Numbered from the stretch's first letter, positions 25,458-35,178 are shown. The stretch is 64,000 nt of DNA from Glycomyces paridis (GCF_004912155.1 NZ_STGX01000006.1:202675-266674); one strand, 5' to 3'. The notes: generated by a model not told the origin, from the sequence alone. Translations and numbers: made by a program.

Positions 25458-25530
25458 AGCGGACGACCGGGATCGAACCGGCGACCTACACCTTGGCAAG
25501 GTGTCGCGCTACCAACTGCGCTACGTCCGC
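25458..25530 (-). tRNA. tRNA-Gly (anticodon GCC)
   Basis: A 73-nt cloverleaf: acceptor GCGGACG/CGTCCGC, anticodon loop CTTGCCAAG, T-arm GCCGGTTCGATCCCGG, discriminator U, no encoded CCA. It is identical to the copy at 63725-63797. Confidence 0.95.
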
Positions 25531-25618
25531 ATTCGCGGGGTTGCCCCCTGAACGAGCATTACTGTATCGCATCGCCGGGCGGCGCCCCGTGGGGCCTTGG
25601 CCCCGGTTGGGGCGCGGC

Positions 25619-26290
25619 TCACGCTGCGGGCGGTTCGGCGGGGCCGAGGCCGAGGGCGGCCAGGGCCGCGTCGTCGAGGCCGTCGATCGCGACGGGGTGC
25701 TCGCGGTGGGCCTCCCAGTCGCCGCGGCCGAGTCGCCAGCGGCGCTCGGTGCGGCGCTCGCCCTTGACGACGAGGTGGGCGATGCCGTCGGCGCGGTAGC
25801 CGAGGCGGCGCGAGACGCCCTGCGAGGGGCCGTTGCCCTCCATCGAGGCGCTGGTGGCCCACTCGGCGCCGAGGCCGTCGAAGGCGAAGGCGAGCACGGC
25901 GGCGCGCATCTCGGTGCCCAGGCCCCTGCCGTGGTGGGCAAGGCCGAGCCACGAGCCGGTGAGGACCTCCCGGGTCAGGGCGAACTCCTTGGCGGCGATC
26001 TCCTGCATGCCGATGACCGCTCCCTCGTGGACGGCGACGAACGGCAGGGTCCAGTCCTCGGGGGCGGCCGACATGACGGCGCGCATCTGGTACTGGACGG
26101 TGGCGCGGCCCCGTTCGAGGGGCGGGGCGTCGGTCCAGGGCTCGGCGAAGGGCATGAAGGACGGGTCGTGGATGCCGGCCGCGGCCTGGTCGGCGAGCGC
26201 GACGAGGTCGTCGAGGTCGGGCACGCGCAGTTCGAGGCGCTCGGTGCGCAGGCGGATGCGGTAGACCGGCAGGTAGTCGGCGAGCGTCAC
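25619..26290 (-). CDS. GNAT acetyltransferase (RimJ-type), second of a tandem pair
   Basis: The 223-residue protein has the GNAT fold with LTGSWLGLAHHGRGLGTEMRAAVLAFAF (acetyl-CoA motif A, R/Q-x-x-G-x-G/A as HGRGLG) and SRRLGYRADGIAHLVVKGE (motif B). GTG 26290 overlaps the upstream stop as GTGA. It is clearly paralogous to the upstream gene; both begin with LPxxRxRLRTERLELR and share EMRAAVL. Substrate unknown: a protein N-terminus or a small amine. Confidence 0.85.
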   Translation of the reverse strand: MTLADYLPVYRIRLRTERLELRVPDLDDLVALADQAAAGIHDPSFMPFAEPWTDAPPLERGRATVQYQMRAVMSAAPEDWTLPFVAVHEGAVIGMQEIAAKEFALTREVLTGSWLGLAHHGRGLGTEMRAAVLAFAFDGLGAEWATSASMEGNGPSQGVSRRLGYRADGIAHLVVKGERRTERRWRLGRGDWEAHREHPVAIDGLDDAALAALGLGPAEPPAA

Positions 26291-26973
26291 GACTCCTCCT
26301 CTTTCTCTTCGGGGCCGAGCTCGTCGCCGAGGCCGAGCATGTCGAGGACGTCGGCGTCGAGGCCTTCGACGGCGACGTCGTGGCGGCGGTGCGCCTCCCA
26401 GTCCTCGCGGCCGACCCGCCAGCGGCGCAGGTGGCGGCGCTGGTCCTGGACGACGTGGAACTCCTCGCCGTCGGGCCGGTAGCCGAGCCGCTTGGAGACG
26501 CGCTCCGAGGGGTCGTTGCCGACGTAGGAGCCGCTGCGGGCGGTCTGGGCGCCGAGGCCTTCGAAGGCGAGGTGGAGCACGGCGGCGCGCATCTCGGTGC
26601 CCAGGCCCTTGCCCTGGTGGGCGAGGCCGAGCCACGAGCCTGAGTCGACCTCGCGGGCGAGGGCGAAGCGCTTCCCGGCGACGACCTGGGTGCCGATCAC
26701 CTCGCCGTCGCAGAAGACGACGAACGGGATCGCCCAGTCCTCGGGGTCCCAGCGGCCGATCGCGCGGTGGTACCAGATGGCGACGCCGCGGCGGATCGCC
26801 TCGGGCTCGCCGACCGTCCACGGGTTGGAGAAGGGCATGAAGCCGGGGTCGTGGACGCCGTCGGCGGCGAGGCGGGCGAGCGCTTCGAGCTCGCCGTAGT
26901 CGGCGAGGAGGCGCAGTTCGAGGCGCTCGGTGCGCAGGCGGAGCCTGAGGATCGGGAGGAGGTCGGCGAGCAT
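26287..26973 (-). CDS. GNAT acetyltransferase (RimJ-type), first of a tandem pair
   Basis: The 228-residue protein carries VDSGSWLGLAHQGKGLGTEMRAAVLHLAFEGLG (motif A with QGKGLG) and SKRLGYRPDGEEFHVVQDQRR (motif B). The acidic tail LGPEEKEEES is missing from its paralogue. ATG 26973. The two genes overlap by 4 bp and arose by tandem duplication. Confidence 0.85.
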   Translation of the reverse strand: MLADLLPILRLRLRTERLELRLLADYGELEALARLAADGVHDPGFMPFSNPWTVGEPEAIRRGVAIWYHRAIGRWDPEDWAIPFVVFCDGEVIGTQVVAGKRFALAREVDSGSWLGLAHQGKGLGTEMRAAVLHLAFEGLGAQTARSGSYVGNDPSERVSKRLGYRPDGEEFHVVQDQRRHLRRWRVGREDWEAHRRHDVAVEGLDADVLDMLGLGDELGPEEKEEES

Positions 26974-27041
26974 GGGTCGATTCTGGCGGCGCGTGGGCGA
27001 TGCGGCAATCGATTAAGCCGGACCCGCGGTTGCAGCATCGG

Positions 27042-27069
27042 CTGACATGTGTCAGACTTTTCTTACATA
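27042..27069 (+). promoter_or_regulatory. Promoter with dyad over the -35 box
   Basis: CTGACA (27042-27047) and TACATA (27064-27069) are 16 bp apart. The -35 box is the left arm of the dyad CTGACA-TG-TGTCAG (27042-27055). The dyad may be the autoregulatory site of the winged-helix gene that follows. Confidence 0.55.
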
Positions 27070-27086
27070 CGACAAGGATGGTTGAT

Positions 27087-27455
27087 ATGCCGTCGGAGGA
27101 ATTCTCGCCGCAGGCCCTGACGGGCCCGGTGCTGCTGGCCGCCTGCGGGGCGCTGGCGAACCCGCACCGGCTGCGCATCCTCGGCGCGCTCGCGGACGGG
27201 CGGCAGTACGTCAGCCGCCTCGCCCGCGACCTGGGGATGAGCCGGCCGCTGCTCCACATGCACCTCCAGAAGCTCCAGGCCGCGGGCCTGGTGCGCGGAG
27301 AGCTGGAACTGGCCGAGGACGGCAGGGCCGTCAAGTACTTCGAGGCGGTGCCCTTCGCACTGGAGGTCACCCCGCAGGTCATCAGGGCGCTGGTGCCCAC
27401 GCTGCCCGACCCCGCCCCGCCGCGGGCGGGCGACAAAGGAAAGGACACTGAATAA
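27087..27455 (+). CDS. ArsR-like winged-helix regulator
   Basis: The 122-residue protein has a winged helix: LAACGALANPHRLRILGALADGRQYVSRLARDLGMSRPLLHMHLQKLQAAGLVRGELELAEDGRAVKYFEAVPFALEVTP. No metal-binding cysteines are present. ATG 27087 is chosen because AAGGA (27074-27078) is 8 nt upstream; ATG 27078 overlaps that site. The stop overlaps the next start (TAATG), so it is translationally coupled to a small membrane protein, a common regulator/membrane-partner arrangement. Confidence 0.8.
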   Translation: MPSEEFSPQALTGPVLLAACGALANPHRLRILGALADGRQYVSRLARDLGMSRPLLHMHLQKLQAAGLVRGELELAEDGRAVKYFEAVPFALEVTPQVIRALVPTLPDPAPPRAGDKGKDTE

Positions 27456-27700
27456 TGGCCATGGAACAAGCCGGAATGCTGTTCGCGTTCGGATTCCTCC
27501 TGCTCATCACCGCCATCGTGATCACGGTGATCCTGGCGTTCACCACCACCTCGAAGGCGAAGGCCTCGGCCGCCCGCGAGGCGAACTACCGCGAGCTGGC
27601 CGAGAAGGCGAGCCTCGACTCCTCCGAGATCCGCGCGTCGCTGATCGAGGTCAAGAGCCGGCTCGCCTCGGTGGAGCGGATGCTCAAAGAGGTGGAATGA
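27455..27700 (+). CDS. Small membrane protein with cytoplasmic coiled coil
   Basis: The 81-residue protein has one membrane helix (GMLFAFGFLLLITAIVITVILAF) and then a charged helical tail (YRELAEKASLDSSEIRASLIEVKSRLASVERMLKEVE) with heptad-like spacing. No enzyme motif. It is coupled to the winged-helix gene and may sequester or tune it, which is inference. Confidence 0.75.
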   Translation: MAMEQAGMLFAFGFLLLITAIVITVILAFTTTSKAKASAAREANYRELAEKASLDSSEIRASLIEVKSRLASVERMLKEVE

Positions 27701-27772
27701 CGCCCGGGGTCGGGCGCGGGGAATTCTCGTGAATCACGGTCAACCCGCGCCCGATGCGGCACGCTCGGACGC

Positions 27773-30160
27773 ATGGACACGTCTCACGGCGCCGCCGCGC
27801 GCACCGCGCCGCTCTCCGAAGAGGAGCTCGACCGCATCGACGCCTACTGGCGCGCGGCGAACTACCTCACCGTCGGCCAGATCTACCTCCTCGACAACCC
27901 GCTCCTGCGTGAACCCCTGCGCGCCGAGCACATCAAGCCGCGCCTGCTCGGCCACTGGGGCACCAGCCCCGGCCTGAGCCTCATCTACGCGCACCTCAAC
28001 CGCTGCATCACCGCCCGCGGCCTCGACATGATCTACGTGACCGGCCCCGGCCACGGCGGCCCCGCGATCGTGGCGAACACCTGGCTGGAGGGCACCTACC
28101 CCGAGCTGTACCCCTCGGTTGGCCACTCCGAGGACGGGATGCGGCGCCTGTTCCGCCAGTTCTCCTTCCCCGGCGGCATCCCCTCCCACGTCGCCGCCGA
28201 AGTGCCCGGCTCCATTCACGAGGGCGGCGAACTCGGGTACGCACTCTCGCACGCCTACGGGGCCGCGTTCGACAACCCGGACCTCACGGTGGCCTGCGTC
28301 GTGGGCGACGGCGAGGCCGAGACCGGCCCGCTCGCCGGGTCCTGGCTCTCCAACGTGTTCCTCAACCCCGTCTCCGACGGCACCGTCCTGCCGATCCTGC
28401 ACCTCAACGGCTACAAGATCGCCAACCCGACCATGTTCGCGCGCATCTCCGACGAGGACCGCGTGTCCTTCTTCCGCGGTGTCGGCTACGAGCCGTTCAT
28501 GGTCGAGGGCGACGACCCCGCCGAGGTGCACCAGTCGCTCGCGGCGACCTTCGACGCGTGCTTCGACCGGATCGCCGAGGTCCGCGCCGACGCGAGGAGG
28601 CGCGCGAACGGGGCGCCGGTGCGCCCCCGCTGGCCGATGGTGATCCTGCGGACGCCGAAGGGCTGGACCGGTCCGTCCGAAGTCGACGGCCTGCCGGTGG
28701 AGGGCACGTGGCGGGCACACCAGGTCCCGCTCGCGGGCGTGCGCGACAACCCCGAGCACCTCGCGATGCTGGAGGCGTGGATGCGCTCGTACCGGCCCGA
28801 GGAGCTGTTCGACGCCACCGGCAAGCCCGTCGAGGGCCTGCTGGGGCTCCCGCCGCGCGGCGAGGCGCGCATGAGCGCCAACCCGCACGCCAACGGCGGC
28901 CTCCTGCTGCGCGACCTCGTGCTCCCCGACTACCGCGAGTACGGCGTGGCCGTCGAGGGCCACGGCCGCACCACCGCCGAGGCCACGCGGGCGCTCGGCG
29001 CGTGGCTGCGCGACGTCATCGCCGCCAACCCCGACCGCTTCCGGCTCTTCGGGCCCGACGAGGTCGAGTCCAACCGCCTCGACGCCGCCTTCGAGACCAC
29101 CGACCGGCAGTGGGAGGCCGAGATCCTGCCCACCGACGCTCACCAGGCCCCGCACGGGCGCGTCATGGAGGTCCTCTCCGAGCACCTGTGCGAGGGCTGG
29201 CTGGAGGGCTACCTGCTCACCGGCCGCCACGGCCTCTTCACCTCCTACGAGGCGTTCATCCACATCGTCGACGCCATGTTCAACCAGCACGCCAAGTGGC
29301 TCGACGCCTCGCGGGCCATCCCGTGGCGCCGCCCGATCGCCTCGCTCAACTACCTGCTGTCGAGCCACGTGTGGCGCCAGGACCACAACGGGTTCTCCCA
29401 CCAGGACCCGGGCTTCATCGACCACGTCATGAACAAGAAGCCCGACATCGTCCGCGTCTACCTGCCGCCGGACGCCAACACCCTGCTGTCCACGATGGAC
29501 CACTGCCTGCGCTCGCGGCAGTACGTCAACGTGGTGGTCGCCGGGAAGCAGCCCTCGCTCCAGTACACGAGCATGGACGAGGCGGTGCGCCACTGCGAAC
29601 GGGGCCTTGGGATCTGGGAATGGGCCTCCACCGACGAGGGCCGCTCGCCGGACGTCGTGCTCGCCTGCGCCGGGGACGTGCCGACCCTGGAGGTCCTCGC
29701 CGCCGCCGACATCCTCCGCAAGGCCCTCCCCGACCTCAGGGTCCGGGTGGTCAACGTCGTGGACCTCATGCGCCTCCAACCCGACACCGAGCACCCGCAC
29801 GGCCTCGGCGACCGCCAGTTCGACACGGTCTTCACCACCGACCGGCCGGTCCTGTTCGCCTTCCACGGCTACCCGACGCTCATCCACCGCCTCACCTACC
29901 GGCGCACCAACCACGACAACATCCACGTGCGCGGCTACAAGGAGGAGGGCACCACCACTACGCCGTTCGACATGGTCATGCTCAACGACCTCGACCGGTT
30001 CCGCCTCGTCATGGACGTCGTCGACCGCGTCCCCGGCCTCGGCCCCAACGCCGCCGGGCTGCGCCAGCAGATGGTCGACGCCCGCCACGCCGCCCGCGAG
30101 CACACCCGCACCCACGGCGAGGACCAGCCCGAGGTCGCGCAGTGGAGCTGGCCTGGTTAG
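27773..30160 (+). CDS. Xylulose-5-phosphate/fructose-6-phosphate phosphoketolase
   Basis: The 795-residue protein is a full-length thiamine-diphosphate phosphoketolase: [86 protein letters not shown], and the ThDP motif [15 protein letters not shown]. It cleaves ketose phosphates with phosphate to acetyl phosphate and an aldose phosphate. Acetyl phosphate can then be used by the AckA and Pta enzymes encoded at 16.7-19.9 kb. Confidence 0.96.
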   Translation: MDTSHGAAARTAPLSEEELDRIDAYWRAANYLTVGQIYLLDNPLLREPLRAEHIKPRLLGHWGTSPGLSLIYAHLNRCITARGLDMIYVTGPGHGGPAIVANTWLEGTYPELYPSVGHSEDGMRRLFRQFSFPGGIPSHVAAEVPGSIHEGGELGYALSHAYGAAFDNPDLTVACVVGDGEAETGPLAGSWLSNVFLNPVSDGTVLPILHLNGYKIANPTMFARISDEDRVSFFRGVGYEPFMVEGDDPAEVHQSLAATFDACFDRIAEVRADARRRANGAPVRPRWPMVILRTPKGWTGPSEVDGLPVEGTWRAHQVPLAGVRDNPEHLAMLEAWMRSYRPEELFDATGKPVEGLLGLPPRGEARMSANPHANGGLLLRDLVLPDYREYGVAVEGHGRTTAEATRALGAWLRDVIAANPDRFRLFGPDEVESNRLDAAFETTDRQWEAEILPTDAHQAPHGRVMEVLSEHLCEGWLEGYLLTGRHGLFTSYEAFIHIVDAMFNQHAKWLDASRAIPWRRPIASLNYLLSSHVWRQDHNGFSHQDPGFIDHVMNKKPDIVRVYLPPDANTLLSTMDHCLRSRQYVNVVVAGKQPSLQYTSMDEAVRHCERGLGIWEWASTDEGRSPDVVLACAGDVPTLEVLAAADILRKALPDLRVRVVNVVDLMRLQPDTEHPHGLGDRQFDTVFTTDRPVLFAFHGYPTLIHRLTYRRTNHDNIHVRGYKEEGTTTTPFDMVMLNDLDRFRLVMDVVDRVPGLGPNAAGLRQQMVDARHAAREHTRTHGEDQPEVAQWSWPG

Positions 30161-30273
30161 CTTGCGCCCCAATATAAGACCATGTAGACGGTTTCGGCTC
30201 GCCCCTTGAGCCGCACGTGCACACCTGGTAGACCTGACGGGAGGCGTACTCGCGAACCCCCAGGAGGCTGCAC

Positions 30274-30753
30274 GTGGCGAAGGTCAGGCCCGGTCGCGTC
30301 GTGGCCGACCACGACGAGGACCTCGTGGTCTTCACGGTCGGCGTACGGATCAACAAGCTCTGGAAGGTCGGCAGGTGGCTGCCGGTCCTCGCCTCGATCC
30401 CCAAGATGCTGCGCGAGCTGGAGGACCCCGAACTCGGCCTGCTCGACTCCCGCGTCATGGTCGGCGGCCGCGTCGTCGCCGTCGTCCAGTACTGGCGCAG
30501 CGCCGAACACCTCGAACGCTACGCGCACTCCCAGGTCCACTCGCACCGCGGCTTCTGGAAGCGGTTCAACCGCGAGGTCAAGGACAACGGCGACGTGGGC
30601 CTGTGGCACGAGCTCTACCGCGTCCCCGCCGGCGCCCACGAGACCTCCTACGTCAACATGCCGCCCTACGGTCTCGCCAAGGCCACCAAGGAGAAGGACG
30701 CGGCCCGCACCGACCCCGACGACCACCACCACGAGACCGGCGGCGTCCACTGA
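30274..30753 (+). CDS. DUF4188-family protein
   Basis: The 159-residue protein matches the DUF4188 pattern: VVADHDEDLVVFTVGVRINKLWKVGRWLPVLASIPKML, GGRVVAVVQYWRSAEHLERYAHSQVHSHRGFWKRFNREV, VGLWHELYRVPAGAHETSYVNMPPYGL. The fold is a ferredoxin-like monooxygenase type; function unknown. GTG 30274 follows AGGAGG. A possible promoter is TTGAGC with TAGACC 17 bp downstream. Confidence 0.8.
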   Translation: MAKVRPGRVVADHDEDLVVFTVGVRINKLWKVGRWLPVLASIPKMLRELEDPELGLLDSRVMVGGRVVAVVQYWRSAEHLERYAHSQVHSHRGFWKRFNREVKDNGDVGLWHELYRVPAGAHETSYVNMPPYGLAKATKEKDAARTDPDDHHHETGGVH

Positions 30754-30799
30754 GTCACGCCCGCCGCCCGGCGGCGCGGGCGAATGGCGAGGTGCACGG

Positions 30800-31774
30800 T
30801 CAGTCCGTGAGGCGGGCGAGGTCGCGGACGAGGGTCTCGGTGGCCCACTTCGTCTGGTGGGCGGTGAGTTCGGCGTCGAAGCCGCGGGGGCCGCACTCGG
30901 CGATGAGGATGAGCATGAGGTACATGCGGTAGAGCGCGAGGCGCCGCTCCTCCCCCGCCGTCAGGGCGCGGCCGAGGAAGCCGTCCACGACGGCGGCGAA
31001 CTCCTCCTCGGGGACGAACTGGAGCGAGACGAGTTCGGCGATCGGGTCGCCGTAGAAGGCGCGCTCGCCGTCGATGAAGGCGCGCACCCGCCAGCCGTCC
31101 TCGGTGCGGTGCACGAAGATGTTGCCGTCCCACAGGTCGAAGTGGACGAGCGCGGGGCGGGTGACCTCGTCGAGGAGGGCGCGTTCGGCTTCGAAGAGGG
31201 CCGCGAGTTCGGGGACGGGGCGCGGCGGGGTGAGGTCCTGCTCGGCGATGTCGGCGAGGACGTCGCCGACCATCGCGAGGAAGGACTCGCCCCAGGTGTC
31301 GGCGACGGTGCGCCCGCTCGCGCGCGGGTAGCCGAAACGCTCGCCGGTGACACGCGCGAACAGGGCGCCGGTGGCGCCGATGTCGCGGCGCAGGTCGAGC
31401 CGTTCGGCGTCGGTGAGCTCGTCGCGGACCTTGTGCGGAAAGCGGCCCTCGACGCGGTCGATGATCATGACGCCGCCCTCGGGGTCGCCGTGCCACAGCC
31501 GCGGCATCGGCACGCCCGCGGCGATCGCGCGCTCGAAGCACTCGATCTCGGTCGCCATGAGGTCGACCTCGTAGCGCAGCAGCTTGAGGCCCTTGGCGGG
31601 GGCGACCTTGACGACGAGGCGGCGCCCGTCGGCGGTGTCGAGCGCGTGCGCGGCGTTGAAGAACCCGTCGGTGAACTCCTCGTGCGCGGTGAACTCCAGG
31701 TCGGGGCCGAGGCGGTCGCGGACGAGGGCTTCGACGGCGGCGCGGTCGAGGCGCGGGCGGATGGCGATCTCCAT
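30800..31774 (-). CDS. Aminoglycoside phosphotransferase-like (APH) kinase family protein
   Basis: The 324-residue protein has the APH/choline-kinase fold: RLVVKVAPAK (ATP-binding Lys), RPALVHFDLWDGNIFV (catalytic HxDxxxxN), and VRAFIDGERAFYGDPIAELVSL (metal-binding IDxE-like segment). Substrate is unknown; fructosamine kinases and macrolide kinases belong to the same superfamily. ATG 31774 is probably leaderless. Confidence 0.85.
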   Translation of the reverse strand: MEIAIRPRLDRAAVEALVRDRLGPDLEFTAHEEFTDGFFNAAHALDTADGRRLVVKVAPAKGLKLLRYEVDLMATEIECFERAIAAGVPMPRLWHGDPEGGVMIIDRVEGRFPHKVRDELTDAERLDLRRDIGATGALFARVTGERFGYPRASGRTVADTWGESFLAMVGDVLADIAEQDLTPPRPVPELAALFEAERALLDEVTRPALVHFDLWDGNIFVHRTEDGWRVRAFIDGERAFYGDPIAELVSLQFVPEEEFAAVVDGFLGRALTAGEERRLALYRMYLMLILIAECGPRGFDAELTAHQTKWATETLVRDLARLTD

Positions 31775-31780
31775 CGCGCC

Positions 31781-31809
31781 ATTCTCGCCGCGCGGAGGGC
31801 GGGTGGCAA
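31781..31809 (-). promoter_or_regulatory. Leaderless promoter of the APH-like gene
   Basis: On the minus strand TTGCCA (31809-31804) and GAGAAT (31786-31781) are 17 bp apart, and the -10 box ends 6 nt before ATG 31774. Confidence 0.6.
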
Positions 31810-31896
31810 TCGGTAATACGGACGGAGCGTCGGTCCGCTTGTCCCGCACCGTCGCGGGCCGTAGCGTGGACCGACACTCGTCGATGGGAGGCGGCC

Positions 31897-32391
31897 ATGA
31901 CCGAAGCGTCTGCGCCGGTCCTGCGGGGCCTGCGCCCCGGGGACCTGGGCTGGATCGTCTACAGCCAGGGCAAGGGGTACGCGGAGCACTACGGCTGGAA
32001 CGGCGAGTACGAGGCGCTGGTGGCGCGGATCGCCGCCGACTTCGCCGCCGCCCACGACCCCGAGCGCGAGCGCGGCTGGATCGCGGAGATCGACGGCGCC
32101 CCGGTCGGGTCGATCGTGTGCGTCGACGCGGGGTCGGGCACGGCGAAGCTGCGGCTGCTGTGGGTCGAGCCGTCGGCGCGCGGCGCTGGCGTCGGGGCGA
32201 TGCTCGTGGAGGCGTGCGTGGCATACGCGCGCGAACGCGGCTACACGTCGATGGAGCTGTGGACGGTGTCGATGCTCGCCGCGGCGCGGCGCCTGTACCA
32301 GGCCGCGGGGTTCACGCTGACGAGCGAGGAGCCGGTGCAGCTGTTCGGGCAGGAGGACCTGACCGGGCAGGTGTGGCGCCTGGAGCTGTGA
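31897..32391 (+). CDS. GNAT acetyltransferase
   Basis: The 164-residue protein has LRLLWVEPSARGAGVGAMLVEACVAYARERGY (motif A, R-G-A-G-V-G) and LWTVSMLAAARRLYQAAGFTL (motif B). It resembles the MarR-associated GNAT group (GWIVYSQGKGYAEHYGWNGEYEAL). Substrate unknown. ATG 31897 follows GGGAGG. Divergent from the APH-like gene. Confidence 0.87.
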   Translation: MTEASAPVLRGLRPGDLGWIVYSQGKGYAEHYGWNGEYEALVARIAADFAAAHDPERERGWIAEIDGAPVGSIVCVDAGSGTAKLRLLWVEPSARGAGVGAMLVEACVAYARERGYTSMELWTVSMLAAARRLYQAAGFTLTSEEPVQLFGQEDLTGQVWRLEL

Positions 32392-32398
32392 GCGGTTC

Positions 32399-32428
32399 GG
32401 CGGCGGGGCCCCGCGGGGCCCCGCCGCC
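32399..32428. terminator. Bidirectional terminator
   Basis: Two 14-bp complementary arms (GGCGGCGGGGCCCC, 32399-32412, and its complement 32415-32428) lie between the converging GNAT and pspA stops. Confidence 0.75.
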
Positions 32429-32435
32429 GCGGCCG

Positions 32436-33149
32436 TCACCGCGCCTTCAGCGCCGCCATGCGCGCCTCGATCTCGGCCTCGTCACCGAGGGAGTCGAGGT
32501 CCTCGAACTGGTTGTCCAGCGAGGACATGGCGATCTCCTGCTGGCCGCGGACCTTCGCCTCCTCGCGGCGGACCTTCTCCTCGAAGCGGCTCACCTCGCT
32601 GAGCGGGTCCATCACGTCGATGCTGCCGAGCGCCTCGGTGACCTGCTTCTGCGCCTGCGCGGTCTTCTGCCGCGCCGCCAGACTGCTGCGCTTGGACTGG
32701 AGCTCGGCGAGCTTCGACTTCATCGTGGTGAGCGACTGCTTGAGCTTCTCGACCACCTCGTTCTGGCTCGCGATGACCGGCTCGGCGTCCTTCATCTCCT
32801 TCTCGAACCCGATCTGCTTGCCGAGGGCGACCTTCGCGAGGTTGTCGAAGCGGTCGGCCTCGGCGGTGTTCCCGGACTCGCGGAGCTGGTCGGCCTTCGC
32901 GCTGGCGTTGCGGGCCTTGGTGCCCCACTCCTCGACGGCCTGGCGGTCGGACTCGTGGTCGTCCTCCATGAGCCGCAGGTTCCCGATGGTCTCGGCGATG
33001 GAGCCCTCGGCGTCGGCGATGCTGTTCTTGTAGTCGCGCTCCATCTGCGCGAGCATCTTCTCCGGGTCCTCGGCGTTGTCGATGACGTCGTTGATGTTCG
33101 CCTTCACGAGCTGCCCGATCCGCCCGAAGATCGACTGCTTCTTGGTCAT
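32436..33149 (-). CDS. pspA: PspA/IM30 phage-shock protein
   Basis: The 237-residue protein is an extended coiled coil of the PspA/Vipp1 family: SIFGRIGQLVKANINDVIDNAEDPEKMLAQMERDYKNSI at the N-terminus, then heptad-rich helices (QNEVVEKLKQSLTTMKSKLAELQSKRSSL) and the tail EAEIEARMAALKAR. It binds stressed membranes as an oligomer. ATG 33149 follows GGAGGGGG. It lies 52 bp downstream of the TPM-domain gene and is probably cotranscribed. Confidence 0.93.
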   Translation of the reverse strand: MTKKQSIFGRIGQLVKANINDVIDNAEDPEKMLAQMERDYKNSIADAEGSIAETIGNLRLMEDDHESDRQAVEEWGTKARNASAKADQLRESGNTAEADRFDNLAKVALGKQIGFEKEMKDAEPVIASQNEVVEKLKQSLTTMKSKLAELQSKRSSLAARQKTAQAQKQVTEALGSIDVMDPLSEVSRFEEKVRREEAKVRGQQEIAMSSLDNQFEDLDSLGDEAEIEARMAALKAR

Positions 33150-33201
33150 GCCCCCTCCTAGGGTTCGACACGGTCACGGGACGCCCGGCGGGCCCCCGGG
33201 T

Positions 33202-35178
33202 TCAGAATCGGCCGCCGCCCCCGCGCCTGCCGCGGGTCGCGCCGCCGCCGAAGGAGCCCGCGCCGCCGCGCCGGCGGCCCGAGCCGCCGGAGTAGCCGCC
33301 GCCGAAGCCCCCCGAGGACCGGCCGCCGCCGCCGAGCATCCCGCCCAGGAGGATGCCGCCGAGGATCGCCCCGGCGTTCGAGCCTCCGGCCGGTCCGCCC
33401 TTGTTCGGGTTGCTCGGCGCGAGGTAGCCCTGGACGTCGCGCTGGGCGGCGGCCGAGGCGGCGTTGGCGAGCTCGTCGGCCCGGTGCCCGCGCTCCAGCG
33501 CCTGGACCGGGTCGGCCTCCCTGAGCGCCAGGGCCTGCGAGAGCTCCTGCTTGGCCTCGTTGAGGCGGGTGCGGGCCTGGGGGCCGACGGCGCCGCGGTT
33601 GGTGTTCACGTAGTCCTCGACGGCCGCGGTGGTGCTCTGCGCGCTCATGAGGACCCGGTCGAGCTGCTCGTGGGCGCGCTGGGCGTTCTGCACCGCGTCG
33701 CGCAGCGCCGCCAGTTCGCGGTCGAGCTCGGCCGAGGCCCGTTCGAGGGCCGCGACGGATTCGAGCGGGTCGACCGGGCCTTCGGCGGCGCGGATCTCGG
33801 CGGCGACCTCGCGCAGGCGGGCGGCCTTCGCGGCCGTCTCCGGGCCGGTGCGGGCGCCGGCGGCGAGGCGTTCGGCCTCGGCGGCGTCCGCGTCGGACTC
33901 GTCCAGGAGGGCGGGCAGCCGCGCGGCGGCGGCGTCGAGCTCCTCAGAGCGGCGCAGGACCGCGTCCACGGCCTGCTCGGCCTGGGCGGTGGCCTCCTCG
34001 GCGGCCCGGACCTGGACCGCGGCCCGGCCGCGCTCCTCGGCGGCCACCGCGCCCTCGGCCTCGGCGAGGCGCTCGCCCGCGAAGCGCAGGCGGTCCTCGG
34101 CGGTGGCGGGGAAGTCGCGGACGGTGGCGACCGCGGAGGCGGCGTAGCGCCCCTGGAGCGCGCCGATGGCCTCGCGGGCGGCGACGAGTTTAGGGGCGAG
34201 GGCGGCGCCGCGCTCCCTGACGGCGGCGGCGGCTTCGGGGGCGCGGCGTCCGAGGTCGCGGAGCCGCTCGAACCCGGCGGCCTTGTCGTCGAGGCCCTTG
34301 TTGGCCTTGACGAGCTTGTCGATGACGGCCGCGAGCATCTCGCGGCGCTGCGGCTCGGTCTCGGGCACGTCGTCGTCGAGTTCCTGGCGGAGCTTGAAGG
34401 AGTCGCCGAGCCCGGCTCTGGCGGCGGCGAGGGCCGCGGCGAACGCGGCGGTCTGGTCGGCGCCGAACTCGGCCTCGGCGAAGCCGAGCTCCTGCTCGCT
34501 GGTGCGGATGGCGTCGTCGGTCTCGACCAGGAGCCGGTTGGCCTCGGTGTTCAGCTCCTCGGTGCTCAGCTTGCGCTGCTTGGCGGCGCTGGGGGCGCCG
34601 ACGGCCTTGGCGGTGCGGCGGCGGCGCCACACGACGACGAGGATCACGACGGCGGCGAGCGCGAGGAGGACGAGGACCCACACGATCGCACTGGAGGAGC
34701 CGGAGGCGCTGCCGCCGGTGGCGGCGGCCTTGTAGCCCTCGGCGGCGCCGATCGCGGCGCCCGCCCAGTCCTCGTCGGCGAGTTCGGGGGCGATGCGCCC
34801 GGAGGCGACCTCGTTGAGCTGGGAGTCGGTGAGCGGGAAGCCCGCGGCGACCGACCAGGTGTAGCGGCGCTCGCCGGTGGCGATGACCAGGAGGAGGTCG
34901 TCGGTGCCCAGGCCCGAGTCGACGGCGGTCGTGTCGGCCCACTCCTGCGGCCGGTAGCCGCCGAAGTCCTCGATGTAGGCCACGAAGAGGCCGATGCCGG
35001 TGTCGGCCTTGAGGTCCGCGATGGCGTCCTCGATCTGGTCCTCCTGGCCCGTGACGGCGCCGACCTGGTCGGTGACCTCGCCGGTGAGGACGATCGGCGC
35101 GGTCGCCGCCGCCGGGGTGGCGAAGGAGAGGAGGGCGAGGCCCGCCAGCGCCGCCAGCGCCGCCTGGATCGAACGCAT
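33202..35178 (-). CDS. TPM-domain membrane protein with coiled coil and Gly-rich tail
   Basis: The product of about 658 residues has a signal peptide (AALAALAGLALLSFATPAAA), an extracytoplasmic TPM domain (VTGQEDQIEDAIADLKADTGIGLFVAYIEDFGG... DDLLLVIATGERRYTWSVAAGFPL), one membrane helix (AIVWVLVLLALAAVVILVVVW), a long Ala/Glu-rich coiled coil, and a Gly/Arg-rich C-terminus (GGGGRSSGGFGGGYSGG). TPM proteins linked to PspA are thought to act in membrane stress. ATG 35178 is 9 nt from AAGGGGG; GTG 35184 is an alternative but too close. Confidence 0.88.
   Translation of the reverse strand: MRSIQAALAALAGLALLSFATPAAATAPIVLTGEVTDQVGAVTGQEDQIEDAIADLKADTGIGLFVAYIEDFGGYRPQEWADTTAVDSGLGTDDLLLVIATGERRYTWSVAAGFPLTDSQLNEVASGRIAPELADEDWAGAAIGAAEGYKAAATGGSASGSSSAIVWVLVLLALAAVVILVVVWRRRRTAKAVGAPSAAKQRKLSTEELNTEANRLLVETDDAIRTSEQELGFAEAEFGADQTAAFAAALAAARAGLGDSFKLRQELDDDVPETEPQRREMLAAVIDKLVKANKGLDDKAAGFERLRDLGRRAPEAAAAVRERGAALAPKLVAAREAIGALQGRYAASAVATVRDFPATAEDRLRFAGERLAEAEGAVAAEERGRAAVQVRAAEEATAQAEQAVDAVLRRSEELDAAAARLPALLDESDADAAEAERLAAGARTGPETAAKAARLREVAAEIRAAEGPVDPLESVAALERASAELDRELAALRDAVQNAQRAHEQLDRVLMSAQSTTAAVEDYVNTNRGAVGPQARTRLNEAKQELSQALALREADPVQALERGHRADELANAASAAAQRDVQGYLAPSNPNKGGPAGGSNAGAILGGILLGGMLGGGGRSSGGFGGGYSGGSGRRRGGAGSFGGGATRGRRGGGGRF

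Noticed and set aside
12834-27055. Shared CTGACA/TGTCAG half-sites at 12834-12860 and 27042-27055 as one regulon
   Set aside because: Spacing differs (5 versus 2 bp) and the half-site resembles a common -35 box; coincidence is likely.
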